The notes: generated from the letters alone by a model not told the origin. A DNA stretch of 46,922 nt from Spirochaetota bacterium (GCA_016932015.1 JAFGDQ010000065.1:1-46922), one strand, 5' to 3'; positions 26,226 through 35,925 are shown, counted from the stretch's first letter. Numbers and translations are program-made.

Positions 26226-27957
26226 TATAATTGATAAAGCATTAATCACAGGTGTTGAACGCCTTTCAGGCTGGGCCAACCTGCTTGATGAAATAAATGT
26301 GTATCCTGTTGCAGACGGCGATACAGGCCGCAATCTTATCATAAGCCTTGCGCCGTTACTGCAGCCCTATGAAAGCCACGAAAAAAGAATACAGTCACTT
26401 CTTCTTGCTGCACGCGGAAATTCAGGCAATATTGCTGTTAAATTTCTTTCCGGATTTATTACTGCCGCGGCTTCCGCAAATATTCAGGAAGCTGCCAGAC
26501 TCGGCCGTGATTACGCATGGGACGCAGTAAAAGAACCTCAACATGGTACAATGCTTACATTATTTGATGCTCTGACTGAAATCCTTGATGAAATTGATTC
26601 TATCGATAAAAACAATCTCACTACAATAAAAGATCATCTGGAAAATGCTGTTCATTCCACAATGGAGATGCTTCCGCGGCTCAAACAAGCCAATGTAGTT
26701 GATGCCGGAGCACTCGGAATGTATATTTTTTTTGAAGCATTTTTTAATGCTCTTACAGGCTCCACTTCCGATTATAGATCAATAATGGATATTTACAAAG
26801 ACAAACTTTCAGTATCATCTTCCTTTAACGAGGATCTTGAAACAGGATACTGCATTGATTTTGTTTTAAATGCCAATGACGAATCATCCGCGGAAATACT
26901 GAAAACTGTAGAAGATGATCAAAGTGCGGTAATACTGCAGGATGGAGATTACATAAAGGTTCATTTTCATACTGATGACAAATCCAGAATCAGGGAAAAT
27001 TTTAAATCAGCTGATTTTATAAAATGGAATGATGATGATCTTGTATCACAGATAAATGATTTCAGAAATCTTGATTTTTCACGGTCTATTCATATTATGA
27101 CAGATGCCGCCGGGTCTGTTACACATAAAGATGTAAAAACTCTGGGAATTACACTTCTGAACAGCTATATTTTATTCGGACAGAGATGTATACCTGAAAC
27201 TCATTTTGACTCTGCAGAACTGTATAGTTTAATGAGTAAAGGCGTTAAAGTTTCGACATCACAGGCATCCGATTTTGAACGTCATCAGCATTATAACAGC
27301 GTTCTCAGCAGATTTGAGGATGTAATATATCTTTGCGTAGGCTCAATATACACAGGCAATTATAATATTGCGTCAGAATGGAAAGAACAGAACGATCCGG
27401 ATAACAGAATGACAGTTATTGATACAGGAACTGCTTCAGGAAAACTCGGCATAGTTGCAATTACAACAGCCAGATACTCAAAGACTGCTTCCTCTGCGGC
27501 AGATGTTATCACATTTGTGCAAAATGCCCTAAAATTCAGCAATGAATATATCTTTCTTGAAAAACTGCATTACCTCGCAGCCGGCGGCAGGATGTCGAAA
27601 ACCGGAGCGTTTTTCGGGGATATATTAAATGTTAAACCCATAGTAAGTCCTAAACCTAATGGCGCCGAAAAAGTGGGAATTGCCAGAAACAGAAAAGAGC
27701 AGTTAAAATTTCTCTATAAAAACCTCGAAAAGGACCTGAATCCTCATTCAAAAGCTGTAATAATGCTGGAATATACTGATAATTATTCATGGGTAAGTGA
27801 TGATTTAAAAAAAGAGATTCAGCAGAAATTTCCTGATTCGGAAATAATTTTACAGCCGTTATCACATACAACCGGAGTTCATACCGGTCCGGGCACATGG
27901 GGGGTTGCATATCTTGATCTGGAAATGGCGGATAATAAGCTCAGACAGACTCAGTAA
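26218..27957 (+). CDS. Fused DhaL kinase and DegV fatty-acid-binding protein (FakA-FakB-like)
   Basis: A 579-residue protein in three parts. Residues 1-185 are a DhaL domain with the Mg-ATP motif PVADGDTG (D33, D35, T36) and AARGNSGNIA. Residues 200-285 match the FakA middle region (GYCIDFVLN, then KVHFHTDD). Residues 295-575 are a DegV domain (MTDAAGSV, VKVSTSQAS, GSIYTGNY, GGRMSKTGAF). In Gram-positive bacteria FakA phosphorylates a fatty acid held by the DegV protein FakB to make acyl-phosphate, the PlsY substrate. Here both are one chain, coupled to a thioesterase gene and in a locus with plsY. Dihydroxyacetone kinase is unlikely because no DhaK is present and the middle domain is FakA-like. 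Confidence 0.82.
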   Translation: MNDIIDKALITGVERLSGWANLLDEINVYPVADGDTGRNLIISLAPLLQPYESHEKRIQSLLLAARGNSGNIAVKFLSGFITAAASANIQEAARLGRDYAWDAVKEPQHGTMLTLFDALTEILDEIDSIDKNNLTTIKDHLENAVHSTMEMLPRLKQANVVDAGALGMYIFFEAFFNALTGSTSDYRSIMDIYKDKLSVSSSFNEDLETGYCIDFVLNANDESSAEILKTVEDDQSAVILQDGDYIKVHFHTDDKSRIRENFKSADFIKWNDDDLVSQINDFRNLDFSRSIHIMTDAAGSVTHKDVKTLGITLLNSYILFGQRCIPETHFDSAELYSLMSKGVKVSTSQASDFERHQHYNSVLSRFEDVIYLCVGSIYTGNYNIASEWKEQNDPDNRMTVIDTGTASGKLGIVAITTARYSKTASSAADVITFVQNALKFSNEYIFLEKLHYLAAGGRMSKTGAFFGDILNVKPIVSPKPNGAEKVGIARNRKEQLKFLYKNLEKDLNPHSKAVIMLEYTDNYSWVSDDLKKEIQQKFPDSEIILQPLSHTTGVHTGPGTWGVAYLDLEMADNKLRQTQ

Positions 27958-28061
27958 ATTTAAATATAGAAAATTATTTAATCTTCTGTAATTTTTAATT
28001 CACGAACAGGCTGATATACTAAAAAAAATTAGAAATTACCTGCATTATTTCTATTTTCATC

Positions 28062-28090
28062 TTGACTCTCTTTTATACTCTTTCTTTAGT
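28062..28090 (+). promoter_or_regulatory. Weak promoter candidate for the KS-GT-MMPL unit
   Basis: TTGACT (28062-28067) is followed by a 17-base spacer and TTTAGT (28085-28090). The 180-base gap after the DhaL-DegV gene has no terminator that I can see, so read-through is also possible. Confidence 0.35.
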
Positions 28091-28155
28091 CATTAAATAA
28101 CTTTTATTTTAAATTTTTAATCAATTTCCTCTGAAAAATGGAGAAAGTCAAATTT

Positions 28156-29388
28156 ATGAAAGCTGAGCGAAGAGTTGCAGTAACCGGAATCGGTTTCAGA
28201 TCCCCATTAGGGAACAACCTCACTGAATTAAAAGACTCATTATTTAACAATAGAAGCGGCATCCGTATTATTCCGGAATGGGAAAACATGGAAAACCTGG
28301 ATACAAGGGTTGCCGGAATATGTGCTAATATAAACGAAATGCTTATTGAAAGAAAATACCGCCGTTCAATGGGAAGAATATCAATACTCGCAGCGCTTTC
28401 ATGTATGGATGCAATTGCTGATTCGGGAATTGAAAATGCTTTGATCGAATCTCAGGAATGCGGAGTTTCGTTCGGTTCAACTGCAGGGAGCTCTGACGCA
28501 ATGCAGAATTTTATTGAACAGATAATAACACAGCAGAGCCTTAAAGGGCTTCAGTCCTCAACATATCTGAAATTTATGAGTCACACCTGCGCGTCAAATA
28601 TCGCAATGATGTTCAGGGTTAAAGGCCCTGTTATTGCTTCATGCACAGCCTGTACCTCGGGATCACAGGGAATCGGCTTCGGCTATGAAGCAATACAGCG
28701 GGGAAATGCGAACATAATGCTCACAGGCGGTGCAGAGGAAATGCATATAATGGATGCGGCTATATTTGATATAATGCACGCGACATCAACCAAATACAAT
28801 GATCAGCCTGATCTGACACCCCGTCCTTTTGACAGCAAACGCGACGGACTTGTTGTAGGTGAAGGCGGAGGATGTCTTATACTTGAAGAATTCAAACACG
28901 CAAAGAAACGCGGCGCGAAGATATACGCTGAAGTAATCGGTTACGGAAATACATGCGATGGTTCTCATCTTACGAATCCTAATCCTGACGGAATGCTCGC
29001 GGCAATGAAGCAGTCTTTAAAGGACGCGGAACTGAGCCCGGATGACATTGGACATTTAAACGCCCATGCTACAGCAACTGAAGCGGGAGACATTGCCGAA
29101 TCAAAAGCTACTTATACTCTTTTTAAAGATAAGGTTCCTGTTACGGCATTTAAAGGATACATGGGGCATACCCTAGGAGCATGCGGAGCTTTAGAATCAA
29201 TCATTACAATAAACATGATGAATGACGGCTACATTGCCTCTACCCGCAATTTAACGGAACCTGATCCGGAATGCGCTCCGATCAATCATGTAACCGGTGA
29301 AGTAAGAGATTCCGGATTTTCCATAGGTATGAACAATAACTTTGCTTTCGGCGGGATCAACACATCACTCATTTTTAAAAAGATATGA
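28156..29388 (+). CDS. Beta-ketoacyl-ACP synthase, FabF-like
   Basis: A 410-residue ketosynthase with an intact triad: C166 in TACTSG, H304 in NAHATAT and H338 in GHTLGACG, ending FAFGGINTS. I chose the ATG at 28156 because GGAG lies 12 bases before it. An in-frame ATG at 28138 lacks any ribosome binding site and would add six residues (MEKVKF). It is the third stand-alone ketosynthase of the locus, encoded with glycosyltransferase, exporter and acyltransferase genes. ApeR-like KS genes in aryl-polyene clusters also sit apart from the KS-CLF pair. Confidence 0.87.
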   Translation: MKAERRVAVTGIGFRSPLGNNLTELKDSLFNNRSGIRIIPEWENMENLDTRVAGICANINEMLIERKYRRSMGRISILAALSCMDAIADSGIENALIESQECGVSFGSTAGSSDAMQNFIEQIITQQSLKGLQSSTYLKFMSHTCASNIAMMFRVKGPVIASCTACTSGSQGIGFGYEAIQRGNANIMLTGGAEEMHIMDAAIFDIMHATSTKYNDQPDLTPRPFDSKRDGLVVGEGGGCLILEEFKHAKKRGAKIYAEVIGYGNTCDGSHLTNPNPDGMLAAMKQSLKDAELSPDDIGHLNAHATATEAGDIAESKATYTLFKDKVPVTAFKGYMGHTLGACGALESIITINMMNDGYIASTRNLTEPDPECAPINHVTGEVRDSGFSIGMNNNFAFGGINTSLIFKKI

Positions 29389-29397
29389 CATTATAAT

Positions 29398-30156
29398 ATG
29401 ACGTCCGTTTCCAGTACTGAAAAAAATAACAGCAGTTTTGCAGTAATAATACCTGTTTTCAATCATGAAGAAATGATTGCAGACGTTGTAAAAAAAGCAA
29501 AAAAGCTGAATTATCCGGTAATCGTTATTGATGACGGTTCAACCGATTCAACATACAAGCAGATTTCTGACATAGAAGGAATTACCATATTAAGACATTC
29601 TGAAAATCAGGGCAAAGGATCAGCAATTCTAACCGGCCTAAAAGAAGCACAGGAAATTGCAGGCTGGGCCGTAACAATTGATGCCGACGGGCAGCATGAT
29701 CCTGATGATGCTGTTATACTTATCAACTCTATTCCGGCCGGTTTATCCGGATCCGGACTGAAACGCCCGGTCATCATCGGAATGAGAACACAGATGGACG
29801 GCAGAGACGTGCCATGGACAAGCCGTTTCGGAAGGAAATTTTCAAATTTCTGGGTTTGGCTGTCCGGAGGGCCGGCAGTAAAAGATTCACAGAGCGGTTT
29901 CAGGATTTATCCTCTGCCTGAGACAATTCAGTTAAAAATAAAGACAAAACGCTATCAGTTTGAAGTGGAATCTCTCGTAAAAGCCGGATGGAAAAAACAT
30001 CCGGTTATTGAAGTGCCGGTTAATGTATGCTATTCGCCCGGAACAAAACGTGTCTCACATTTCCGCCCTTTTATTGATTTTCTTAGAAATTCAGCAACAT
30101 TTACAAGGCTTATAACAATGCGCATTTTGATACCAGGGTTTATCAGATCACGTTAA
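29398..30156 (+). CDS. Family 2 glycosyltransferase
   Basis: A 252-residue GT-A enzyme. Nucleotide-sugar motifs are VIVIDDGSTD (D45, D46) and the metal-binding DADGQHD (D95-A-D97). It resembles dolichol-phosphate mannosyltransferase-type GT2 enzymes and the glycosyltransferases of aryl-polyene clusters. It has no obvious membrane segment apart from a hydrophobic C-terminal end. It lies nine bases after the ketosynthase gene and 25 bases before the exporter gene. It probably puts a sugar on the cluster lipid before export, which would give a substrate for the deacetylase-methyltransferase encoded at 18221. Sugar identity is unknown. Confidence 0.83.
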   Translation: MTSVSSTEKNNSSFAVIIPVFNHEEMIADVVKKAKKLNYPVIVIDDGSTDSTYKQISDIEGITILRHSENQGKGSAILTGLKEAQEIAGWAVTIDADGQHDPDDAVILINSIPAGLSGSGLKRPVIIGMRTQMDGRDVPWTSRFGRKFSNFWVWLSGGPAVKDSQSGFRIYPLPETIQLKIKTKRYQFEVESLVKAGWKKHPVIEVPVNVCYSPGTKRVSHFRPFIDFLRNSATFTRLITMRILIPGFIRSR

Positions 30157-30181
30157 TAAATATAATGAGAATACAAGTCAT

Positions 30182-33100
30182 ATGCAGAAAAATTATTCAA
30201 TAAAATGGCCCGCGGCAATTGTAACGATACTGATTATAAGTGTATTGTTCCTGATCGGGCTGTACCGCATCAATATTGATACTGATATAATCAGTTCACT
30301 TCCTCAGAATGATCCGGTACTCGATGACGGCCGTTACATTCTCAAACATCATCCTGCACAGGACCGTATAGTAATAGATGTATCTCATGAATCCGATGAC
30401 ATGGATGCGCTTGTTGAAACAGGACTAATTATTGAAAAACAGTTAAAGGAATCCGGCATATTTAAAGACATCGGAATGAATGAATTCCAGAGTATTTTTC
30501 CAGGCATGCTGAATCATGTTATTACGAATATGCATGTTCTTTTTTCAGAATATGAACTGAAAACAAAAGTAGCCCCTCTGCTTTCTTCCGAAAATATTTC
30601 TAAATCAATTAAAGACGATTACAATATAATGACAGGGCTTGAGGGAATAGGCCAGTCTGAATTTATCATCCGTGACCCGCTCGGATTAAAAAATATCATT
30701 CTTGCCAAACTCTCACAGTTTACTGCTAAAGGAACCCAGATATACAGAGGACAGCTATTTTCATCAGACGGCAGACATTTACTGCTGATAGCCAACCCTG
30801 AAGGCTCGGCATCAGATACCGAACTCTCAAAAAAAATATCAGGTTTGATAAATGATATTGAAAGCAAAATCAATAACAATAATAAGAATAAACATTTCAC
30901 ACTTACTCCTGTAGGTGCCTACAGGGCTGCACTTGATAATGAAGTCTCAGCCAGGAATGATGCAAAAAAAGCCGTAACCCTTGCAACAATAGGAATTGCA
31001 CTGCTCCTTCTTTTCGCTTTTCCAAGGCCTTTAATGGGGCTGCTCGCTTTACTTCCTGCTGTATTCGGCACAATGACAGCTCTGTTCGTTTATTCAATGA
31101 TCAATGACTCCGTTTCGATTCTTGCTATAGGATTCGGAGGAGCTCTTATTTCAATAACAGTTGATCATGGAATAGCATACATGCTTTTTCTCGATCAGCC
31201 GCAGGAGACGTACGGCAGAAATGCATCAAAAGAAGTATGGACTGTCGGGCTTTTAGCCACATTAACAACTATATGCGCTTTTCTGTTTCTATATATAAGC
31301 AGTTTTAAAATCCTGATTCAGATAGGCCAGTTTGCAGCTCTCGGCATACTGTTTTCCTTTTTATTCATTCATTTAATATTCCCGCGGATTTTTTTGAAAA
31401 TGCCGCCTGCAAAAAATAAGAAACTGCCATTACATTCTTTAATAAATTATCTCTCTTCTTATTGCGGAAAATTTAAACTAATTGCAGCCTGCATCATTGC
31501 TATAGTTATGCTATTTTACGCAAAAATTGAATTCAGGGCTGACCTGAGTTCAATGAATTCAGTGAGCGAAAAAACATTAAAAGCTGAGGAGCTTATATCT
31601 GAAACCTGGGGAGATATTTTCAGTAATATATATTTAATGACCGAGGCTGGAACCATTAAAGAACTACAAAACAAAGCAGATGTTCTTACTGAAAAATTAC
31701 TGGATGAAGTTAAAAATGATCAGCTTCAATCTGCTTTTACTCCTTCAATGATATTTCCCGGCGCCGGCCTGGCAAAAAGAAATTTATATGCATGGTTTGA
31801 TTTCTGGAATGAATCCAGAATATCAAAAACTGAATCACTTATCAGGAAAGCAGCTGTAAATACCGGATTTACTTCAGATGCTTTTAATCCGTTTCTTGAT
31901 ATTATCCGTTCAAAAAAAACAGCTGAGTATACAATATCTGAGAACTATTTCCCTATTTTCGGCATATCCTTTAACCCTGAAAGCAGTACTTACAAACTAT
32001 TTTCTACAATGACCCCAGGCAGCAAATACAGTGCTGAAAAATTTTATCAGAAATTTTCAGCACTGGGAATAACTCATATTTTTGATCCCGTATATTTTTC
32101 TAAAAAACTTGGAACAATTTTAACGGATACTTTTATCAAAATGGCTGTAATAATAGGCATAAGCGTTATTGTGCTGCTTTTCTTGTTTTTTGCGAGTATA
32201 AGATTAACAATTATTTCCATTTTACCAATAGCATTTGCCTTTATCTGTTCTCTCGGCACTTTCAGCCTTCTGGGGCACTCTCTGGATATTCCGGCTATTA
32301 TGCTTTCAATAATAATTATTGGTATGGGTATCGACTATTCACTGCTTATTGTCAGATCCTATCAGCGTTATATAGATGAAAACAATCCGTCAGTAAAGTT
32401 TATTCGTGTCGCTGTATTTCTTTCAGCAATATCATCCCTTATAGGATTCAGTGTGCTGATATTTTCAGATCATATTGTTATGAAAAGTGTCGGCATAACA
32501 GGAACAACAGGCATAGGATTTTCTTTCCTGGGAGCGTTTTTAATTCTGCCGGCTTTATTGAAAATTTTTTTCAAACCGGTTTCTTTTAAAAACGGAAACT
32601 ATAAACCCGGTTCAGGAAAACATACATCAGCTGTACTGAAACATTTCAGATATGTTGAAGCGTATCCTCGTCTGTTTGCCCGATTCAAATTAATGTTCGA
32701 TCCGATGTTCCCGGTACTAAGTGAATTTATTGATTCTCCGAAAACAATTATTGATATTGGATGCGGTTACGGTGTACAGTCAGTATGGCTTTGCGAACTT
32801 TATCCTGAGCTGAACATAATAGGCTTCGAGCCTGATAAGGAAAGAGCGCGTATAGCTTCACACGTACTCGGCAGCAGAGGAGAAATTCATACGGAAAAAG
32901 CAGAGGATATTACCGGAATCAAAAGAAGATCAGATGTTGTTTTGATTCTGGATGTAATCCATTATATAAACGATGAAGAATTAATAAAGACTTTAAAAAT
33001 TATACGTGATAATCTTCTTGATAAGGGAAAGTTGATAATTCGCGTAACAATACCTTCAGAAAAGCTTGTTCCATGGGAACGCTGGATTGAAAATACAAGG

Positions 33101-33247
33101 CTTAAATTAACTAACACAACAGCCTGGTTCAGAAGCCCGGATAAACTTAAAAAGATAATCAATAATGCAGGATTTAAGATTACAACTATGAATGAAACAG
33201 CGGCTAAAAGAGAAGAAACCTGGATAGTTGCCGTAAAAAATAAATGA
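30182..33247 (+). CDS. MMPL/RND-type lipid exporter fused to a SAM methyltransferase
   Basis: A 1021-residue protein. Residues 1-800 form an MMPL-type transporter: a first membrane helix at 10-30, a periplasmic loop to about 260, a helix bundle (260-410), a second anchor near 430, a second loop to about 650 and a second bundle (655-800). GMGIDYS, the usual charged residue of the second bundle, is present. Residues 815-1021 are a class I methyltransferase with D858-IGCGYG864 and a following FEPD. Aryl-polyene loci encode an MMPL exporter and a methyltransferase as separate proteins. Here they are one polypeptide, which suggests methylation at the inner face as the lipid is exported. Methyl acceptor unknown. 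Confidence 0.85.
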   Translation: MQKNYSIKWPAAIVTILIISVLFLIGLYRINIDTDIISSLPQNDPVLDDGRYILKHHPAQDRIVIDVSHESDDMDALVETGLIIEKQLKESGIFKDIGMNEFQSIFPGMLNHVITNMHVLFSEYELKTKVAPLLSSENISKSIKDDYNIMTGLEGIGQSEFIIRDPLGLKNIILAKLSQFTAKGTQIYRGQLFSSDGRHLLLIANPEGSASDTELSKKISGLINDIESKINNNNKNKHFTLTPVGAYRAALDNEVSARNDAKKAVTLATIGIALLLLFAFPRPLMGLLALLPAVFGTMTALFVYSMINDSVSILAIGFGGALISITVDHGIAYMLFLDQPQETYGRNASKEVWTVGLLATLTTICAFLFLYISSFKILIQIGQFAALGILFSFLFIHLIFPRIFLKMPPAKNKKLPLHSLINYLSSYCGKFKLIAACIIAIVMLFYAKIEFRADLSSMNSVSEKTLKAEELISETWGDIFSNIYLMTEAGTIKELQNKADVLTEKLLDEVKNDQLQSAFTPSMIFPGAGLAKRNLYAWFDFWNESRISKTESLIRKAAVNTGFTSDAFNPFLDIIRSKKTAEYTISENYFPIFGISFNPESSTYKLFSTMTPGSKYSAEKFYQKFSALGITHIFDPVYFSKKLGTILTDTFIKMAVIIGISVIVLLFLFFASIRLTIISILPIAFAFICSLGTFSLLGHSLDIPAIMLSIIIIGMGIDYSLLIVRSYQRYIDENNPSVKFIRVAVFLSAISSLIGFSVLIFSDHIVMKSVGITGTTGIGFSFLGAFLILPALLKIFFKPVSFKNGNYKPGSGKHTSAVLKHFRYVEAYPRLFARFKLMFDPMFPVLSEFIDSPKTIIDIGCGYGVQSVWLCELYPELNIIGFEPDKERARIASHVLGSRGEIHTEKAEDITGIKRRSDVVLILDVIHYINDEELIKTLKIIRDNLLDKGKLIIRVTIPSEKLVPWERWIENTRLKLTNTTAWFRSPDKLKKIINNAGFKITTMNETAAKREETWIVAVKNK

Positions 33248-33261
33248 TAAATATTTAAAAG

Positions 33262-34146
33262 ATGATAGCTTTAACCTATAAACTTATTACCGCGTTTTCA
33301 AAAATCGTCGGACCATGGCTTTTTCAGGTTATATCAAAACTAATTGCCGCAGGCTATTTCCTTTTCTTTCCCGCAAGAACTAAAATAAGCATCAATTTTT
33401 ATAAAGCTCTTTTTCCTGAAAGAGGCAAATTATATCATATGTACTGTTCTCTCAGACAGTTTATGAGTTTTACGAACGTATTCGTTGACAGATTCATTCT
33501 TGAAAGTTTTGACGATATTGAATATACATCCGAAGGCCTGGAGTATATTGAAGAAGCTGTAAACAGTAAAAAAGGCGCTATTCTGCTGATGTCCCATATA
33601 GGCAACTGGGAAGTGGCGGCCCATCTGCTTAAGCGTAAAAACGTAAAAATGCTGCTGTATATGGGTATAAAAGAAAAAGAGGAAATAGAAAAAAAACAAA
33701 AAGAAAGTCTTAAAAGAAATGAACTTAAGATAATTGCAGTACCTGAAAATCAGGCATCACCATTTGATATAATTGAAGGCATTAACTTTCTTAAAGAAGG
33801 GGGTATAATTTCATTAACCGGCGACCGAATATGGAGACAGGATCAGAGAGCAATAAAAGTTAATTTTCTTGATCATAAGGTTATGCTTCCTGAAACACCG
33901 TACATTTTTGCCCTGCTTTCCGGTGCTCCGCTTCTTACTTTCTTTGCTTTCCGTACTGGAAGAAAGCACTACCATTTCAGAATAGCTTCCGTAAAGCACA
34001 TTAAATCTGCCGGTAGAAAAGACAGAAAGGAAGTTCTGCAACAGGCTGCCCAGGATTACGCGGATATGATGGAAAATACTGTAAGGAAGTATCCGCATGA
34101 ATGGTTTCACTTCGAGCCGTTCCTTGGTGAAAAAATTTCCAGTTAG
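33262..34146 (+). CDS. LpxL/HtrB-like lysophospholipid/lipid A type acyltransferase
   Basis: A 294-residue protein of the lauroyl-acyltransferase family. The N-terminus has a hydrophobic anchor (about 12-36), and the catalytic HX4E motif is H112-IGNW-E117 in MSHIGNWE. The downstream region GGIISLTGDR matches the conserved acceptor-binding block of the family. It starts 14 bases after the exporter gene. Members of this family occur in aryl-polyene clusters and add an acyl chain to a lipid anchor. Here it may complete the diacyl or acyl-sugar product after PlsY. A housekeeping lipid A role is less likely given the context. Confidence 0.83.
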   Translation: MIALTYKLITAFSKIVGPWLFQVISKLIAAGYFLFFPARTKISINFYKALFPERGKLYHMYCSLRQFMSFTNVFVDRFILESFDDIEYTSEGLEYIEEAVNSKKGAILLMSHIGNWEVAAHLLKRKNVKMLLYMGIKEKEEIEKKQKESLKRNELKIIAVPENQASPFDIIEGINFLKEGGIISLTGDRIWRQDQRAIKVNFLDHKVMLPETPYIFALLSGAPLLTFFAFRTGRKHYHFRIASVKHIKSAGRKDRKEVLQQAAQDYADMMENTVRKYPHEWFHFEPFLGEKISS

Positions 34147-34150
34147 CATT

Positions 34151-34163
34151 TAGCCAACGGCTA
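34151..34163. terminator. Small hairpin between convergent genes
   Basis: TAGCC-AAC-GGCTA forms a five-base-pair stem just after the acyltransferase stop, followed by an A-rich stretch. It is weak and could serve either direction. Confidence 0.25.
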
Positions 34164-34186
34164 CTGGACAAAAAATTTAAGCTCTC

Positions 34187-34585
34187 TCATCCATGCAGCA
34201 GAGCATCTACCTGCTCCCTTGTCAATTCCTCCCAGTCCGGGTCGGAAAATTTCTCTCCGTCCCACTGAAAAATAACTTTGTCAAAAGTCTCTCTGTAATT
34301 CTCAAGCTTTGATCCGCGGTCAGGGGTGTGTTCAATAAATACAAGCTTTAAAGGATCAAGACTGCGTTCTTGGCAGATTATCGTCGCTATCTGACAATTC
34401 CAGTAATTTACTGATGTACCGGGATTATCATCATATAATTCCGACGCAATAACAATGTGCGCATCATTATTCATTTTTATCAAAAGACCGCATTTCGAAG
34501 GAACATCCCATTGTCCCTTGAAGTCATAGATCTCTTCAATATAATCAGTGTTTGTTTTGCTGTTGATTTCGTTTATTTCAGACAT
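34187..34585 (-). CDS. Hypothetical protein, not recognised
   Basis: A 132-residue soluble, acidic protein without signal peptide or membrane segment. Visible features are a tryptophan-rich pattern (GQWDVP, NYWNCQ, FQWDGE, PDWEEL) and only two cysteines away from the N-terminus. No known family comes to mind. It begins 23 bases after the stop of the radical SAM gene at 34609, so the two are probably co-transcribed, and a partner or substrate-binding role is possible. Codon use looks like that of its neighbours. Confidence 0.7.
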   Translation of the reverse strand: MSEINEINSKTNTDYIEEIYDFKGQWDVPSKCGLLIKMNNDAHIVIASELYDDNPGTSVNYWNCQIATIICQERSLDPLKLVFIEHTPDRGSKLENYRETFDKVIFQWDGEKFSDPDWEELTREQVDALLHG

Positions 34586-34608
34586 AATTCAAGTAGTTCC
34601 CGGATATT

Positions 34609-35913
34609 TTAAACTCTATTTGATGCTGAATTTTCTTTTGTGTCACCGCCTCTGACTATCTTTTTGCTGAAGCTTCTGTTAACCAGGTCTCTTCTTCTAT
34701 GACGGTATGTTCCCAGAGAATATTCACGCTCAGTAACACTTCTTAACAGCTTATACATTTTTAATGACTGATTCTCATCTTTATAAAAAGTGTCCCAGGC
34801 ATAGAAGTAAAGTTCCTGAAGATGTTCAGGTGTCATGTGTTTCGGCTGATACACTACTTTTCCAGCATTATAGTCATCCCAGTCCGTGCTGAAAATGCGT
34901 TTCTGTTTTCTAAGATCGTCCCAAGCTTTTGTATGAGGAAAAGGAGCAAGAACAGTGAATTCAGCAAGATCAAGATCAATTTCAAGAAGAAAATCAATCA
35001 GACGCTTAATATAATCTTCAGTATGATCATCAAGTCCCAATAGAATTGTTCCTTCAACTCCAATGCCGTAGTCGTGGTATCTTTTGATTCTTTCTTTGAT
35101 ATAATCAGATGTATCAAAAACAGCCTGATAAACGTACCATGAACCAGCCTGAGCAGCAAGATCAAGAACATCAGGATCGTCCATTATTGTATGACTGCAC
35201 CAGCTGACTTTTAGAGGAATAAGCTCTTTAAAGAGATCCATCAGCCACTTTTTATCCTGTGCCAGTGAATTATCCACTAAAAAGAACCTCTTGTTATCCG
35301 CAAGAGCGATTTCTTCTACCGCTTTATCAATAGGCCGCGGCCTGAATTCTCTGCCCCCAAGATAAGCAACAGCGCAGGGATAACAGTTGAATTTACAGCC
35401 TCTTGACGCGTGTACAAGATCCACCATCTGTACGCCTTTATGATAGTAAAAATCCCTGTTATATATACTCCTGCGTGCCGGTCCCACAATCTCGATAGGC
35501 GGACGGTCATTCATATAATTATACAGCGGCTTAAGCTCATTGTTATTAAAGTCTTTCAGAACCTGTTCAATCCTGCCTTCAGCTTCCCCGAGAAAAACCG
35601 AATCTGCATGCGCCATAGTCTCTTCAGCGTGAAGCATTGTGGAAATTCCGCCGAAAATTACCTTTTTACCCATACTACGGAAACGGTCCGCGATTTCCCA
35701 CCCGCGTTTAACCTGAGTTGTAAGCATCATCGAAATTCCGATAAGGTCGGCATCATCAGAGAAATTGACCTCTTCGAGGTTTTCATCAATAAATTCAACT
35801 TCTATATCATCCGGCAGTGCTGCCGCAAAAACCGCAGGACCATGAGGCGGAAGATTAAAAGTCGTCTGACCTTCAAGTTTATTCCAGCGCGGATATATCA
35901 ATTTTATCTTCAT
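34609..35913 (-). CDS. Radical SAM protein, cobalamin-binding type
   Basis: A 434-residue protein. Residues 1-145 form a B12-binding-like domain (KLIYPRWN at the start, GKKVIFGGIS near 90). The radical SAM core has C173-KFN-C177-YP-C180 in HASRGCKFNC. No DxHxxG motif is present. It differs from the other four radical SAM proteins of the locus. AAAGGAG (35925-35919) is a strong ribosome binding site five bases from the ATG. An apparent intrinsic terminator lies directly before that site, so expression may depend on read-through. The substrate is presumably a cluster intermediate. Family firm, reaction unknown. Confidence 0.83.
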   Translation of the reverse strand: MKIKLIYPRWNKLEGQTTFNLPPHGPAVFAAALPDDIEVEFIDENLEEVNFSDDADLIGISMMLTTQVKRGWEIADRFRSMGKKVIFGGISTMLHAEETMAHADSVFLGEAEGRIEQVLKDFNNNELKPLYNYMNDRPPIEIVGPARRSIYNRDFYYHKGVQMVDLVHASRGCKFNCYPCAVAYLGGREFRPRPIDKAVEEIALADNKRFFLVDNSLAQDKKWLMDLFKELIPLKVSWCSHTIMDDPDVLDLAAQAGSWYVYQAVFDTSDYIKERIKRYHDYGIGVEGTILLGLDDHTEDYIKRLIDFLLEIDLDLAEFTVLAPFPHTKAWDDLRKQKRIFSTDWDDYNAGKVVYQPKHMTPEHLQELYFYAWDTFYKDENQSLKMYKLLRSVTEREYSLGTYRHRRRDLVNRSFSKKIVRGGDTKENSASNRV

Positions 35914-35925
35914 TATTTCTCCTTT

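Noticed and set aside
26218..27957. Dihydroxyacetone kinase
   Set aside because: There is no DhaK domain or phosphotransfer partner, and the protein has a FakA-like middle region and a DegV domain.
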